Source of the DNA: Chelydra serpentina
Taxonomy: Eukaryota; Chordata; Testudines; Chelydridae
Assembly: GCA_037349315.1 (NCBI GenBank)
Contig: JBAIAC010000027.1
Location: 19,692,001-19,756,000, forward strand
Direction of reading: 5' to 3'
Length of the DNA stretch: 64,000 nucleotides
The notes under the pieces were generated by a model, which was not told the DNA's origin, searched no databases, and saw only the letters and a program-made list of their open reading frames with translations. A program made the position numbers and the translations under genes. Position 1 is the stretch's first letter. Every line of letters starts with the position of its first letter. This document shows, in pieces, positions 21,641 through 33,020 of the stretch.

Positions 21641-23804
21641 GCTTGTGCTGGCACAACGCCAGTGTCAGTGTGCTCCCCTCCCCCAGCACCACAAGCTGTG
21701 CCTTTAATTACAGCACCCCACCACCACTGCGCAATCAGTGGGTGACGCCGGCGCAGGTGGGCTGCGTGAGCGGCGCTTACCGTGACTGCAACACACCATC
21801 TATCACGCCCAAGACAACGCGGGACCCGATTTAATTCCCAACAGCCATCAAGCCTTTTCTCGCTCTCCCTGGGGAGGAGGGCCGCCTGGCTGCATTTGCC
21901 AGAGCACCCCCGGCATTTCCCCTGCTGAGCGCCAGGATGGGGGGCGGAGGCGGATAGCATCAAGAGAGGGCTCGGGGGAGATTGAATGATACAAGAGAAC
22001 CAGTTTGTGCCTGGTGGGAGGGATCCCTCCCCGCCAAACCTCTCTCCCCAGGGATCTGAGCCCCCCGACTTTTCTGTCATTATTGTTTGTGGTAGGGTAG
22101 CACTAGCCCCAGCCTGCCATGAGCCACAGGGGCCGGGCTAGGAGCCCTGGGATTCTCAGAAGTCGCAGCAATGAACTAGCCTGGGTATGCCTGTGTGCCC
22201 ACCGGTCTGTCTGAGAGCACAGGTGCCCAGGAGTGCCCACACCTGTGTCTGAGGGTGCGTGTGCCCACTGGTGCCCGCATGTGTGTGCGCCCATGTGTGT
22301 AAGTGTACGCACATGGGCCCGTGTGTGTGTGTGTATGTGCATGCCTCTCCCGTGGCATCTGGAGTGTGCCCAGTGTATTTTGGGCGCTAATAATGGACCA
22401 CCCCTGACCTATCCATTCCCATCTCATCCGAGATCCCATCGCCTGCAAGGTCTGTCTGCGGCCAGTAGCGGGCCACCCACCGCCCCCGCCCCTGTACGGT
22501 CTGTGCAGGGAGTCCCAGTGATTCACCTTGCCGGGGTGTTGACACAGACACCTGGAACGTCTCCACGCAGCCACCCGCGTCCCGCCGGAGCCTGGAGCTG
22601 ACAACTGTGGCGGAGGAGGTGGCGGCTAAAAGCGCCGTTCAGCGGCCCCCGGCTCAGGCTGGAATAACTGCAGGGGCAGCGGATTGGGGAGTTTTTTAAA
22701 GCAGTGCTTTGGCCGCGCTTAGCTGCAGGTGACGCTCCGTGTGAGAGACCCCAGCAGAGGGCCGGGGAGGCAGGTACAGTGTGATCTGCATGCGGAAAAC
22801 CACACCAGCAACTCCGTGTCAATATCTCCATGGCGGGGACACGCAGGTGGTAAACATACATGATAAGAAACGGTCCGTTTCAGAACAATGTTTTCTTTAG
22901 AAGCACATTCCCTTTCCCAGGAACGCCAGAGACTGCTAGATCCGAAAGCACTGAAAGCGAACAAGCCTGTTTCTAACCAGATCCGTTACTCCTTTTCCCA
23001 CCTGCACTACTAGATGATAAACACAAGGGTTCAGGTTTCCTACAGTCAGTCTCCGATCACTTTCACCCTCCAGCTCCCATGCTCTAACACAACACTGCCC
23101 TATTCTGGTTGCAAATGCAGCAGGGGAATGTTTGCACTCGATTTCAAAAAAGAAACCATGAAAACATTTCTATTAAAGCATGTGGCTCATGAAACCAGTG
23201 GGATATGGTGTACAAAACACAGCACACAGTGAGTGCCGGCCGAGGGTACACAAACTATTTAAAGGGACAGTACCACATTTCTATGCTCTGCACACACTGA
23301 TGTAGCCGATCGCAGAATTCAGCTCAATGTGCACCCGCATTACAGCCGTTGCACTCAAGTTGGCCACGGTTTCCATTCAAAGGCTCTGTCTTGCATGCTG
23401 ATAAATAATAGACGCATTCATTCATCTCTGAGGCAGAAATGTTCCAGGTTTGCTTTCTGCCAGAGGTTATTTCTTTACCACCACCACCCCCAAATGTCAG
23501 AATATGCACATTTGTCACATGCCGAATGTTTTGCAGAAACGTGGCAGTTCTGATGAATTTTCATTTCAGGGAAAAGAGCATTTTGATAAGGCGGAAACAT
23601 TCTGTTTGGTTCAAATCTCTATATAGCTACACATACATTTTTAAATGCCCAAATCAGAATGAAACCTTTCGGGTTTTATCTACACAAAATATCCCAGTTG
23701 ACCCAAAACAATTTTTTTAATTGCTTCACTAGAAATTTTCAAACATTTCAAAATTGCAGAATATCCCACTGAACGGAAAATCCAGTTGCCAGCCAGTTCT
23801 TCCA
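21641..23804. other. Intronic stretch, GT-rich tract, no gene
   Basis: Contains an imperfect (GT)n microsatellite about 22255-22345. 22860-23800 is comparatively AT-rich. No exon, RNA gene or recognisable element. Confidence 0.5.
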
Positions 23805-25215
23805 CTGACACGGAGGGTGGGGGGGGTTCTACCAGGCTGTACCAGGGACACTGAGCCATAGGGCAGGGGGGATCTACCAGGCGGTACCAGGGACACAGAG
23901 CCATAGGGCAGGGAGGTTCTACCGGGTGGTACCGGGGTCACTGAGCCATAGGGCAGGGGGGTTCTACCGGGCAGTACCAGGGACACAGAGCCATAGGGCG
24001 GGGGGGTTCTACCGGGCTGTACCAGGGTCACTGAGCCATAGGGCAGGGAGGTTCTACCAGGTAGTACCGGGGTCACTGAGCCATAGGGCAGGGGGGTTCT
24101 ACTGGACTGTACCAGGATCACTGAGCCATAGGCAGGGGGGTTCTACCAGGTAGTACCGGGGTCACTGAGCCATAGGCAGGGGGGTTCTACCGGGTGGTAC
24201 CGGGGTCACTGAGCCATAGGCAGGGGGGTTCTACCAGACTGTACCAGGATCACTGAGCCATAGGGCAGGGGGGTTCTACCAGGTAGTACCGGGGTCACTG
24301 AGCCATAGGCAGGGGGGTTCTACCGGGTGGTACCGGGGTCACTGAGCCATAGGCAGGGGGGTTCTACTGGACTGTACCAGGATCACTGAGCCATAGGCAG
24401 GGGGGTTCTACCAGGTAGTACTGGGGTCACTGAGCCATAGGCAGGGGGGTTCTACCGGGTGGTACCGGGGTCACTGAGCCATAGGCAGGGGGGTTCTACC
24501 AGACTGTACCAGGATCACTGAGCCATAGGGCAGGGGGGTTCTACCAGGTAGTACCGGGGTCACTGAGCCATAGGCAGGGGGGTTCTACCGGGTGGTACCG
24601 GGGTCACTGAGCCATAGGCAGGGGGGTTCTACCAGACTGTACCAGGATCACTGAGCCATAGGCAGGGGGGTTCTACCAGGTAGTACTGGGGTCACTGAGC
24701 CATAGGCAGGGGGGTTCTACCGGGTGGTACCGGGGTCACTGAGCCATAGGCAGGGGGGTTCTACCGGACTGTACCAGGATCACTGAGCCATAGGGCAGGG
24801 GAGTTCTACCGGACTGTACCAGGGTCACTGAGCCATAGGCAGGGGGGTTCTACCGGACTGTACCAGGGTCACTGAACCATTGGCAGGGGGGTTCTACCGG
24901 ACTGTACCAGGGTCACTGAACCATAGGCAGGGGGGTTCTACCGGACTGTACCAGGGTCACTGAACCATAGGCAGGGGGGTTCTACCGGACTGTACCAGGG
25001 TCACTGAGCCATAGGGCAGGGGGGTTCTACCGGACTGTACCAGGATCACTGAGCCATAGGGCAGGGGGGTTCTACCGGACTGTACCAGGGTCACTAAGCC
25101 ATAGGGCAGGGGGGTTCTACCGGACTGTACCAGGGTCACTGAGCCATAGGGCAGGGGGGTTCTACCGGACTGTACCAAGGTCACTGAACCATAGGCAGGG
25201 GGGTTCTACCGGGCC
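23805..25215. repeat. 44/45-bp minisatellite with higher-order trimers
   Basis: About 31 units of GGGGGGTTCTACCGG followed by C/A-TGTACCAGGGTCACTGAGCC and ATAGG(G)CA. Units with three Gs before CA are 45 bp, those with two are 44 bp. Between about 24130 and 24780 three variants recur in fixed order: AGGTAGTACCGGGG, GGGTGGTACCGGGG, AGACTGTACCAGGA, giving a 132-133-bp higher-order period repeated five times. The right third (24780-25200) is homogenised to the GGACTGTACCAGG variant. Minus-strand frames give a 15-residue peptide repeat; not a gene. Confidence 0.96.
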
Positions 25216-25604
25216 GGGCCGTACAGGCTGGGCTGATCAGCTGCCTTGTGGCATCCCCTGGGCGCCAGCATGTGGCTCGCCCCCCCACCCACACTAGAGC
25301 CACTGGCAGGTGCCCACCTCCCTGGCCCTCTGATTTTCTTCTCCCATTCGCCCAGCCCCAGAGCTGCAGCCAGGAGAGAGGAGCTGGAGGAGCTGCCCGC
25401 CCTCAGGGTCAGGGTTCTGGCAGAGAAAGCAAGGCGGGCGCCACACTCGGAGGGCAGCTCGGGGACAAGCAGCAGATGCAATTTCAGGCCTGGCTGCACG
25501 CAAGCCCACCTGGGTCTGTGCCAGCCGCTGGGCCTCAGGGGAGGGGATCCAGGCCGAGTATAGCTAGAGACGGGCCACAGGGCCCAGTGCTGCACGGGCC
25601 TTAG

Positions 25605-25790
25605 AATAGAATCATAGAATCTCAGGGTTGGAAGGGGCCTTAGGAGGTCATCTAGTCCAACCCCCTGCTCAAAGCAGGACCAATCCCCAATTTTTGCCCC
25701 AGATCCCTAAACGGCCCCCTCAAGGATTGAACTCACAACCCTGGGTTTAGCAGGCCAATGCTCAAACCACTGAGCTATCCCTCCCCCCCG
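25605..25790 (-). repeat. Turtle tRNA-derived SINE (Cry type)
   Basis: Complete copy in antisense. From its 5' end (right) it has the A box TAGCTCAGTGG and B box GTTCAATCC of an internal Pol III promoter, then ATTGGGGATTGGTCCTGC, and a CR1-like tail ending ATTCTATGATTCTATT. Mobilised by CR1 reverse transcriptase. Confidence 0.93.
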
Positions 25791-26099
25791 CTGGATCTTT
25801 CCCAGCTCCGATTCTCCGGAGCCTCTCGTCGCCGTGACAGTCCATCCCCGGCCACGGGGGCCAGGCGGGCGACCCTGCAATCCCGCCCCGGGATGGGGCA
25901 GCGTGTGTTTGCACCCCCCGGAGACACGCCACAGTCGTCCTTGCTGCGAGGGGCAGGGAAATCCGCTCCAGCCGCTCCCCTCCCGCCCCCAACGCCCGGG
26001 CACTAGCCCAGCTGGGGGGGGCAGAGCCATTGCCCACAAACCCACACAGCCCCCTGGCAACCGCTTCCCTCCCACGCCGGCTCTGGTGACGCCCGTCCA

Positions 26100-26345
26100 G
26101 GGGTCTGGCTGAGAATCACAGGGTACCTCCTGCGTGCCAGGGGAGCAGGGCTCTATTCCCAGTCCCTTCCCCTCTCGCATTCCTCTTTACACTGTGAGCT
26201 CTTCAGACAGGGCCAGTCTCTCAGGGGCCCGGGGCCCGCAGGGCCATAGGGAGCCGGAACCACAACTCCCACGAGACACTGCAGCAGGTCAGGAGGATGC
26301 AGAGATTCATCGGACACTGCAGTGATTTCCCCCCACAGACAGAAG
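26100..26345. repeat. Interspersed repeat carrying ZNF143-like motif, copy 1
   Basis: Shares CTGGCTGAGA, CACAGGGTACCTC, GCCAGGGGAGCAGGGCTCT, ATAGGGAGCCGGAAC, ACACTGCAGCAGGTCAGGAG and CAGAGATTCAT with 28752-28940. Contains CCACAACTCCCACGAG, a degraded form of the ACTACAACTCCCA (SBS/ZNF143) consensus. Confidence 0.7.
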
Positions 26346-26394
26346 TTAGTGAGAAGCAGGAATTGAACCCAGGAGTCCTGTTAGTCAGTGAGGG

Positions 26395-26620
26395 AGTGTT
26401 GTCTAATGGTTAGGTCGGGGTGCTGGGAGTCAGGATTCCTGGCTTCTCTTCCTGCCTTAGGGATGGGAATGGGATCTAATAACGACACCCAGTTCTTCCC
26501 TAGCTCTTCAGCAGTAGATCCCAAAGCGCGTTACTAAGGAGGTCAGTGTCATTAGCCCTGTTTTACAGACGGGGAAACCGAGGCACGGAGCTTAAGGTCC
26601 CCCCGCAGGTCAGTGTTCGC
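26395..26620. repeat. MIR-like SINE pieces in opposite orientation
   Basis: 26396-26455 is a plus-strand tRNA-like head (GTCTAATGGTTAGGTCGGGG, TGGGAGTCAGGATTCCTGGC). 26515-26610 is antisense body (AAAGCGCGTTACTAAGGAGG, TTTTACAGACGGGGAAACCG, AGGCACGG). Two fragments or one rearranged copy. Confidence 0.6.
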
Positions 26621-27104
26621 ACGTGTCGCCTGACGCGCAGTCTTTGTTTATTGCCTACGTCCCTCTATGGCTCTGCTCCAGGCCCCTCTCTGCCCCTTTG
26701 CTGGATGGCACCTGCCTCCGGCCCTGCCCAGGCCAGCTTTCTCCAGAAGCCTCTCCCTCTCTCCTCTCCTGCCCCAGCTCACACACAGGCCACCGGTTCT
26801 GTGCCCTGTTAGCAGACCCCCGAGCCAGCCCATCGTCCGGAGCCTGCGCCCCGGTTACTGTCCCTGTGTCTGTCTCCTGGGACACACGGACCACAGGCCG
26901 CTCTCAGCCACACATCACCACCCAGGCAGAGCGCCAGGCACTGGGGTAACAGCAGCTGCTGGCGGGGGCTGAGGGGAGACCGGGATTAGCACCGAAGGGC
27001 CAACCCTCCTGAAAAATGAGCCAGCCCTCGGCGGACCCCTGGGATCTGTGGGATTTGCCCAAGGATCCTGGGGCATCTTTGGAGTCAGAGAGCAGCACCC
27101 CACC

Positions 27105-27300
27105 CCTTACCCTGGCTCAGACAGCATGGATAAGGCACTGGATGGGACTCAGGACACCTGGGTTCCCGTCCCAGCTCTGCTACTGAACGGCTCTGAGACC
27201 TTGGGTGAGTCTCTCACTTTTCACTCCCCGCCGTCCTCTCTTTAGCCTGTGAGCGCTTTGGGCAGGGACTAGCACTGGTCTTTGTTGGGGCCTTTATCTG
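27105..27300 (+). repeat. MIR-like SINE
   Basis: GGATAAGGCACTGGATGGGA, CTCAGGACACCTGGGTTCCC, GTCCCAGCTCTGCTACTGA and GAGACCTTGGGTGAGTCTCT follow the head and body of the amniote MIR-like SINE on the plus strand. Confidence 0.65.
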
Positions 27301-28750
27301 ATACCGATACACAAATAATACAGCCACACAAGGTCAAGCAATCCCCGCTGCTGCAACCTCATTGGATTCCTCTATACCATTGCCCATGGCGGGTTTTCAT
27401 ATGGCGCCTGGCGCCACCCAGCTCCCTGTGGGACCCTTGCCTGATGCTTCCTCCGCTGCTTGTCCAGCCTCCGAGAGGAATAACCCACCGATAGCTTTCG
27501 TTAGGGGACCCCCTTGCGGCTCCAGCTAGCGCACAGGACTGATGGATCTGCTAACACCCCTCGTTAGGGGGCTATCAGGGTAAGGACCCCCCGCAGGAAT
27601 CCCTTTCTATCCTCCCCAGCACGGAAGGGGTGGATGTCAAAGCCAGCGTGTCTCAGGATCACGCGCTGATCCTCTCATTTGTTCTACGGCGCTTCAATTC
27701 CGGTGACTAAGTGAGGGATTTACATTCAAATTACCGTCTGTGGGCTCGTATAATATTCGATGGGAGAACTAGTGCCGAGCGGCTCCGCCCCTCACGCTGA
27801 GCTCTCCGGGCTGAGCTTAGCAATTCCAACCGCCGGGTAGCTGGAGGGGACAGGAGACAGCCCCCCATCGCATTGTCTCTGCGCCTTCCCAGGGCGGGGG
27901 AGGACATTTCAGGAACCAAGGGGGCGCGGGCAGGGCTGTCCTCTTGTGCACATGCTTGTGAGCTCACCAGTATTTACCACACGGATGACAGAAACCAGGT
28001 ACCCTGTCTACCACCCCTGTGAACTGACCTTGGCACAGCACTCCCTCCACTTTATAGCCAGCCAAGGCGGCCGCAGAATTTGCCGCAGAACCCAACCCTT
28101 GACGTACAGTTGTTCTCAAGAATCTCGGCTTTCCTTAACTCCCAGCCATGTTCTACGCAACTCCCCGGTCAAGCAGACCTTGCTCTCGGAAATGGGCTGT
28201 TGTATGCCTTAGTCTGCACACAGCTTGCAACACCAGCCGGGAGGTGCGTTAACTCTGAAACCTAACAACTGCATTGGTAGCTATTGCACAGCCGACTGCT
28301 TGCCCAGGGCCTGCGCTTCTCCCACCATCCCCGGCTGTCTCCGATGCTCCCCCCGGACCTAGACACCCCAGATGCTCCCGACAACATCCAGGATACAGCT
28401 ATGAGCTGACTGCATTACAACCCTGCAATGAGCAGGATCGACCGCTGTCATAACTCACTGATCGTGCAGTTCGGGTTCGGATCTGATCCGGAAAAGCCAC
28501 CCTTGCGGGATGTCCCTGGAGCAGCCTGCGGCCCCAGAGAGTCTTAGGATCCGCGGAGCCCAGCACAGCATGCAGGTCTGGCCAGCGGTGGAAGCCCTGG
28601 ATAGCAGTTCCCTGCTGTTAGGTGTGCAGCATCCCAAGGGACAGAGCAAGGTCCCTGGACTTCCAGCCTCGGGGCTAGATCCTGCTGTTTGCAGGCAGGG
28701 CTGCCCCAGGTGTGCTGTGGAGAGAGATGGCTTCATGTGGAGTTCCTAAG
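27301..28750. other. Intronic stretch, no gene recognised
   Basis: No known repeat or exon. 27650-27790 is a short less GC-rich stretch (TTTACATTCAAATTACCGTC). Open frames are short and without motifs. Confidence 0.45.
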
Positions 28751-28751
28751 A

Positions 28752-28940
28752 GAAAGTCTGGCTGAGATGCACAGGGTACCTCGTTGTCCTGGGTGCCAGG
28801 GGAGCAGGGCTCTTCAGGTCGGGACAGTCTCTCATGGGACCTGGGCCCATAGGGAGCCGGAACTACAACTCCCATGAGACACTGCAGCAGGTCAGGAGGA
28901 CGCAGAGATTCATTGATTTCCCCCCACAGACATTGGTGGT
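28752..28940. repeat. Interspersed repeat carrying ZNF143-like motif, copy 2
   Basis: Second copy of the repeat at 26100-26345, same orientation, with GGAACTACAACTCCCATGAG, a close match to the SBS/ZNF143 consensus ACTACAACTCCCA. It lacks the internal stretch present in copy 1 (around 26150-26205). Confidence 0.7.
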
Positions 28941-29606
28941 TTTGACTAAACCCCATTTTCCAACAGGAAGAGGTTTTGAACAGAATTTTCCAGCCAGCCC
29001 CGCTGCTTAGTTTGGAAAGGAAGAGAGCGAGAGGCGGAGATGGTAGAGGCAGTTGCTCGAAGGCCCCTCTAGCCCAACCACAGGGAGACGCATGATCCCG
29101 CTACCAGTACTTTGTAAATTGCAGAAGGGAATTATCTTTTGACACGGCCCACAATTAACCAGTGGAATGCCATGCTGCAGGATATCATGGAGACAAGCAG
29201 CTTAGCAAGGCTCACAAAAGGATTAGAGGTTTATAGCAATAAGAATAGCATCTGCAGTTATACTAGAGAGGATAAAAATTACCAGGGCTTTGTCTAGTCT
29301 CATGCTTCAGGGCCTAAATGGATCAAAGGCGGGGGTTGAGTCAGAATTCCTCTCTTGCCCCGGGACAGCATGGAGTGATTAGGTGCATTAAGAACACGTG
29401 AGGTTTATTTCTTCCTCTGAGGTAGCCGGGCTTTGCAATGCCAGCGATAGGATACAGGGCAAGATGGAGACTGGTCTGACACGGCAAATCCTCCCTGGAG
29501 GAGAAAGCGCAGGGGAAATGCCTGGAAATTAGCAGGCAGAAGAGGAAAGAGGCCCCTAAGTAATGACACTGGTAACAACGATCCAGCTGATGTTTATCAA
29601 ATTTCT

Positions 29607-29730
29607 CTATCCATCCATCCCTCCTTCCCACTCACCCTTATCTACCTATCTATCCATCTAGCCAGCCCTCTCCCTTATCTACCTACCTATCTATCCCCAT
29701 ACACACCCACCATCCATCCATCCACTTGGT
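29607..29730. repeat. (ATCC)/(ATCT) microsatellite
   Basis: Imperfect tetranucleotide tract: CTATCCATCCATCCCTCC, CTACCTATCTATCCATCT, CTACCTACCTATCTATCC, CCATCCATCCATCCA. Confidence 0.9.
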
Positions 29731-32035
29731 ATACTCAGCCAACTGCTAGCAAGCCAACCTCTCAGCAAAAGAGAAATGTTGTCATGTTCCCCTGACCCCC
29801 ACCCACATCTGGGGACGTAGGACTTTGAGTGGGGTTTGTTCTCTCTCTCCTTTTCCTCCCCTGGGATGGCATTGTTGGAAGAGACACGATTCTCTCCAGG
29901 ATGCTCACTCCGGCTGCCCCTCTTCCCAGCTGGCCGGTCACTCCTGGTGTGCTGCAGCTGTTAAGAGAACTCACGTCCCAGCAACAGAGCGAAGAGCAGG
30001 TGGGTTTGTCACTGCCTGGGATGAAGGGAATGGGCTAAGAATGCCCCAGCCCTGCTGGTTACCCTGGAGGGAGCATGGAGCTGGCCAGGGTGCGAGGGAG
30101 AATCACTCTCTGGGCTTGGTGCAATCTCTGTTCTGTTCTATGGAGGCTCTGTCTACACTGCAATTAGACCCCACGGCTGGCCCCTGCCAGCTGACCCAGG
30201 CTCGCAGGGCTCGGGCTAAGGGGCTGTTTAATTGTGGGGTCGACACTCGGGCTTAGACGGGAGTCCAGGCTCTAAAATCCTCAAGTTGGGAGAGTCCCGG
30301 AGCTCTGGCTGCAGCCCGAGTTGGAACATCTCCACGACCCATCACCGTGATATCGGAGCGCCTCTCCATCCATTGCTTGGGTGGACAAAATACCCCCACC
30401 CCCGGTGCATGCTGCCCCTCCTTGGCTTCTCCATCAGCCCCTCGCCGATCCCGGCTGCGGCAGCTGCTAGACCTCCCCTTGGATTGGAGCCGCCAGCATC
30501 ACCTGAATTAACCCCTGGAGCCATTAGAAGTGAGTCACTCAAACTGCGGCTGCTCGACCTATCCCTCTGCCTGCCCTCTGCTCCTCTGAGCTGTTTAATT
30601 TCATCAACCGAAGCCTTTTAATTCCAAGCCGAATGCCGGACAATTAGCAGCCTCCTGCTTTCATGCGGGCCCCTTGGTCACCATCTGCTCTCTGGTTTTA
30701 TTGCTTAACAACACCACCCGCCGCCTTGCCGCTCTGCCTCCAGCTCAGAGGGGATCTCGGCGCACAGGGGAGGGCAGCACCATGGCAGATTTGCTGGCTC
30801 GGGAGCAGAGGTGCCACATCCCTAGAGTTGTTTCCTCCTCCAGGGCTCAGGGACGAGGAGGCAGTGGGGGTCCTGAGCCCCCTCGGCCCTGCTACTCCTT
30901 ACGAAGCATGATCCCCGGGTCTCTCCATTTGCAGAGTGCGGGGCAACGGGGAACTGCCGCCAGGCAATGGACATGAGACCTGTCTACCAGGCACAGCTCC
31001 CCCTGCACCCAGTGCCTGGGAAAGGGGAAGCTCCTGTCCCAGGCCTGGGGAGGGAGGGACGGGGAAGCAGAGAGGTCTTAAAGCAGCCAGGACTGGGATC
31101 CCCAGTGACCTCATCCCAGCCAGCCTCACGGAAGGACTCCCTCCCCGCCCCTGCAGCCACGAGAGTGTAACACACTGGCTAAGTGCCTGGTGGCTGGCTC
31201 ATGTGGAAGGATAAGTGCTCACTACTGCTACCAGCCCAGGCAGTAGAGGTCTGTGCTTTCAGTGCTGAAGGTCCTGCGTTCAAATCGTGCCAATGACGCA
31301 TCACACCGGTGCTGCCCTTCCCGACCCTTCTCTGTCCCACGTCAAGCCACTTTCGCCCACGTGGACTTTACTGCGGCTCTTCCCCAATCCTGGGGGGAGG
31401 AGCATGCTGGTGACCAGGGCCCCTCCCCTTTCCCTGGCCACGCCCACTCTGGGGTTGACGGGCCACGGGGCCCTTTCCCTTGGGGAAGGAGGCCGTTTCA
31501 GAGAGATGGGAGCAGTGGGGGTGGCTGCTTTCCCCCACATTACACCACACAGGGAGGGCTGCAGCATCAGGCCTGACCCGGGACGGAGGATCCAGCCACT
31601 ACCTGCGCATGGGGTGGATTTGGCTCCAGTCCGCTCCGTGCAAAGAGGAAGGTTGCTATGAAAAACGCAGCTGCCACGCAGGGCCTGGCCTCCTGGGGCT
31701 CTCTGAACAGGAACAGGGGCAGACTGAGACGGCAATTAAGCCATGACACACAGAAGAAGAGATCCACGAAGACAGCCTTGCCCGAATGCTGGGCTAATGA
31801 CTGGAATGTGGCAGCAGCCCGTCCAGAGGAAAGAATGGCAAGCACCCCGAAAACAAAGCAAGCGGGGACACAAGAGGATGGGGCCTTAGGGGCAGGGCTG
31901 CCGCAGAGCTAGGAGAAGGGGGCTACAGCTCAGAGCCCAGTGGGAGGGATCCCTCGACCACCATGGGGCAGGGAGAAAGCAAGTCATCCCAGGCAGGAGT
32001 TAATGCGGGCATCAGTCAGAGGATGTCACAGTGAA
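29731..32035. other. Intronic stretch with possible conserved element
   Basis: No exon or repeat family recognised. 30535-30720 contains GTTTAATTTCATCAACCG, CCTTTTAATTCCAAGCC and GGACAATTAGCAGCC, clustered homeobox-type cores in a compact block, a candidate conserved noncoding element (inference). Confidence 0.35.
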
Positions 32036-33020
32036 GTCAGAGGCCTAGAAATGCAGGGCAGGATGGGACCTCAAGAGGTTGGCTAGTCCTGGCCCCTGCG
32101 CTGAGACAGGACCACGTAAATCTCGACCGGCCCTGGCAAGCGTTTGTCCAAGAATAACAGGGATTCTACAACCTCCCTTGGAAGCCTATTCCAGAGCTTA
32201 ACCACCCTTGGAGTTCTTGTAATATCGAACCTAAATCGCCCTTGCTGCAGATTAAGCCCATTACTTCTTGTCCTACCTTAGGTGGACCTGGAGAACAATT
32301 GATCCCCATCCTCTTTATAACAGCCCTTAATATACCTGAAGACTTATCAGGGCCTCCCTCAGTCTGCTTTTCTCAGGACTAAACCACATCCAGTTTTTTA
32401 AACCTTCCCTCACATGTCAGGCTTTCTAAAGTGTTGATCATTTTTATCGCTCGCCTCTGGACTCTCCCCACTTTGCCCACATCTTTCCTACAGTGCAGCA
32501 CCCAGAGCTCAACACAATACTTCAGCTGTGGCCGCCCCAGTACACTGGAAGAATGACCTCCCGTGTCTTACATACCACACTCCTGCTAATACACCCCAGA
32601 ATGAGATTAGCCTTTTTCACAGCTGTATCCCACTGTTGACTTGTTCAATTTGTGACCCCCTATAAGCCCCAGACCCTTTTCAGCCAGTTATTCCCCTTTC
32701 TGTAGTTGTGCATTTGATTTTTCCTTCCTAAGCGCAGTACTTTGCCCGTGTCCTTATTTAATTTCATTGTGTTGATTTCAGATCAATTCTTCAATTTATC
32801 AAGGTCATTTTGAATTCACATAGAATCATAGAATCTCAGGGTTGGAAGGGACCTTAGTAGGTCATCTAGTCCAACCCCCTGCTCAAAGCAGGACCAATCC
32901 CCAATTTTTGCCCCAGATCCCTAAATGGCCCCCTCAAGGATTGAACTCACAACCCTGGGTTTAGCAGGCCAATGCTCAAACCCCTGTCCTCCAAACCCCA
33001 CCCACCTTGATGTCACCTAC
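32036..33020 (-). mobile_element. CR1 LINE 3' half, interrupted by SINE
   Basis: Antisense CR1 from the 3' terminus (GGATGGGACCTCAAGAGGTT) rightward through ACAACCTCCCTTGGAAGCC, AGTGCAGCACCCAGAGCTCAA to the FADD region, read here as FVGDIKVGGV (second motif residue and first Asp altered). The SINE at 32820-32984 splits it. Decayed with multiple stops. Confidence 0.85.
32820..32984 (-). repeat. Turtle tRNA-derived SINE, head-truncated
   Basis: Antisense copy with CR1-like tail TAGAATCATAGAATCTCAGG and body; it ends at ATGCTCAAACCCCTG, so the A box is missing. Inserted in the CR1 at 32036-33020. Confidence 0.9.

Noticed and set aside
31567..31845. Hydrophobic 92-codon minus-strand ORF as a membrane protein
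   Set aside because: No splice context, no family resemblance, low-complexity hydrophobic run only.
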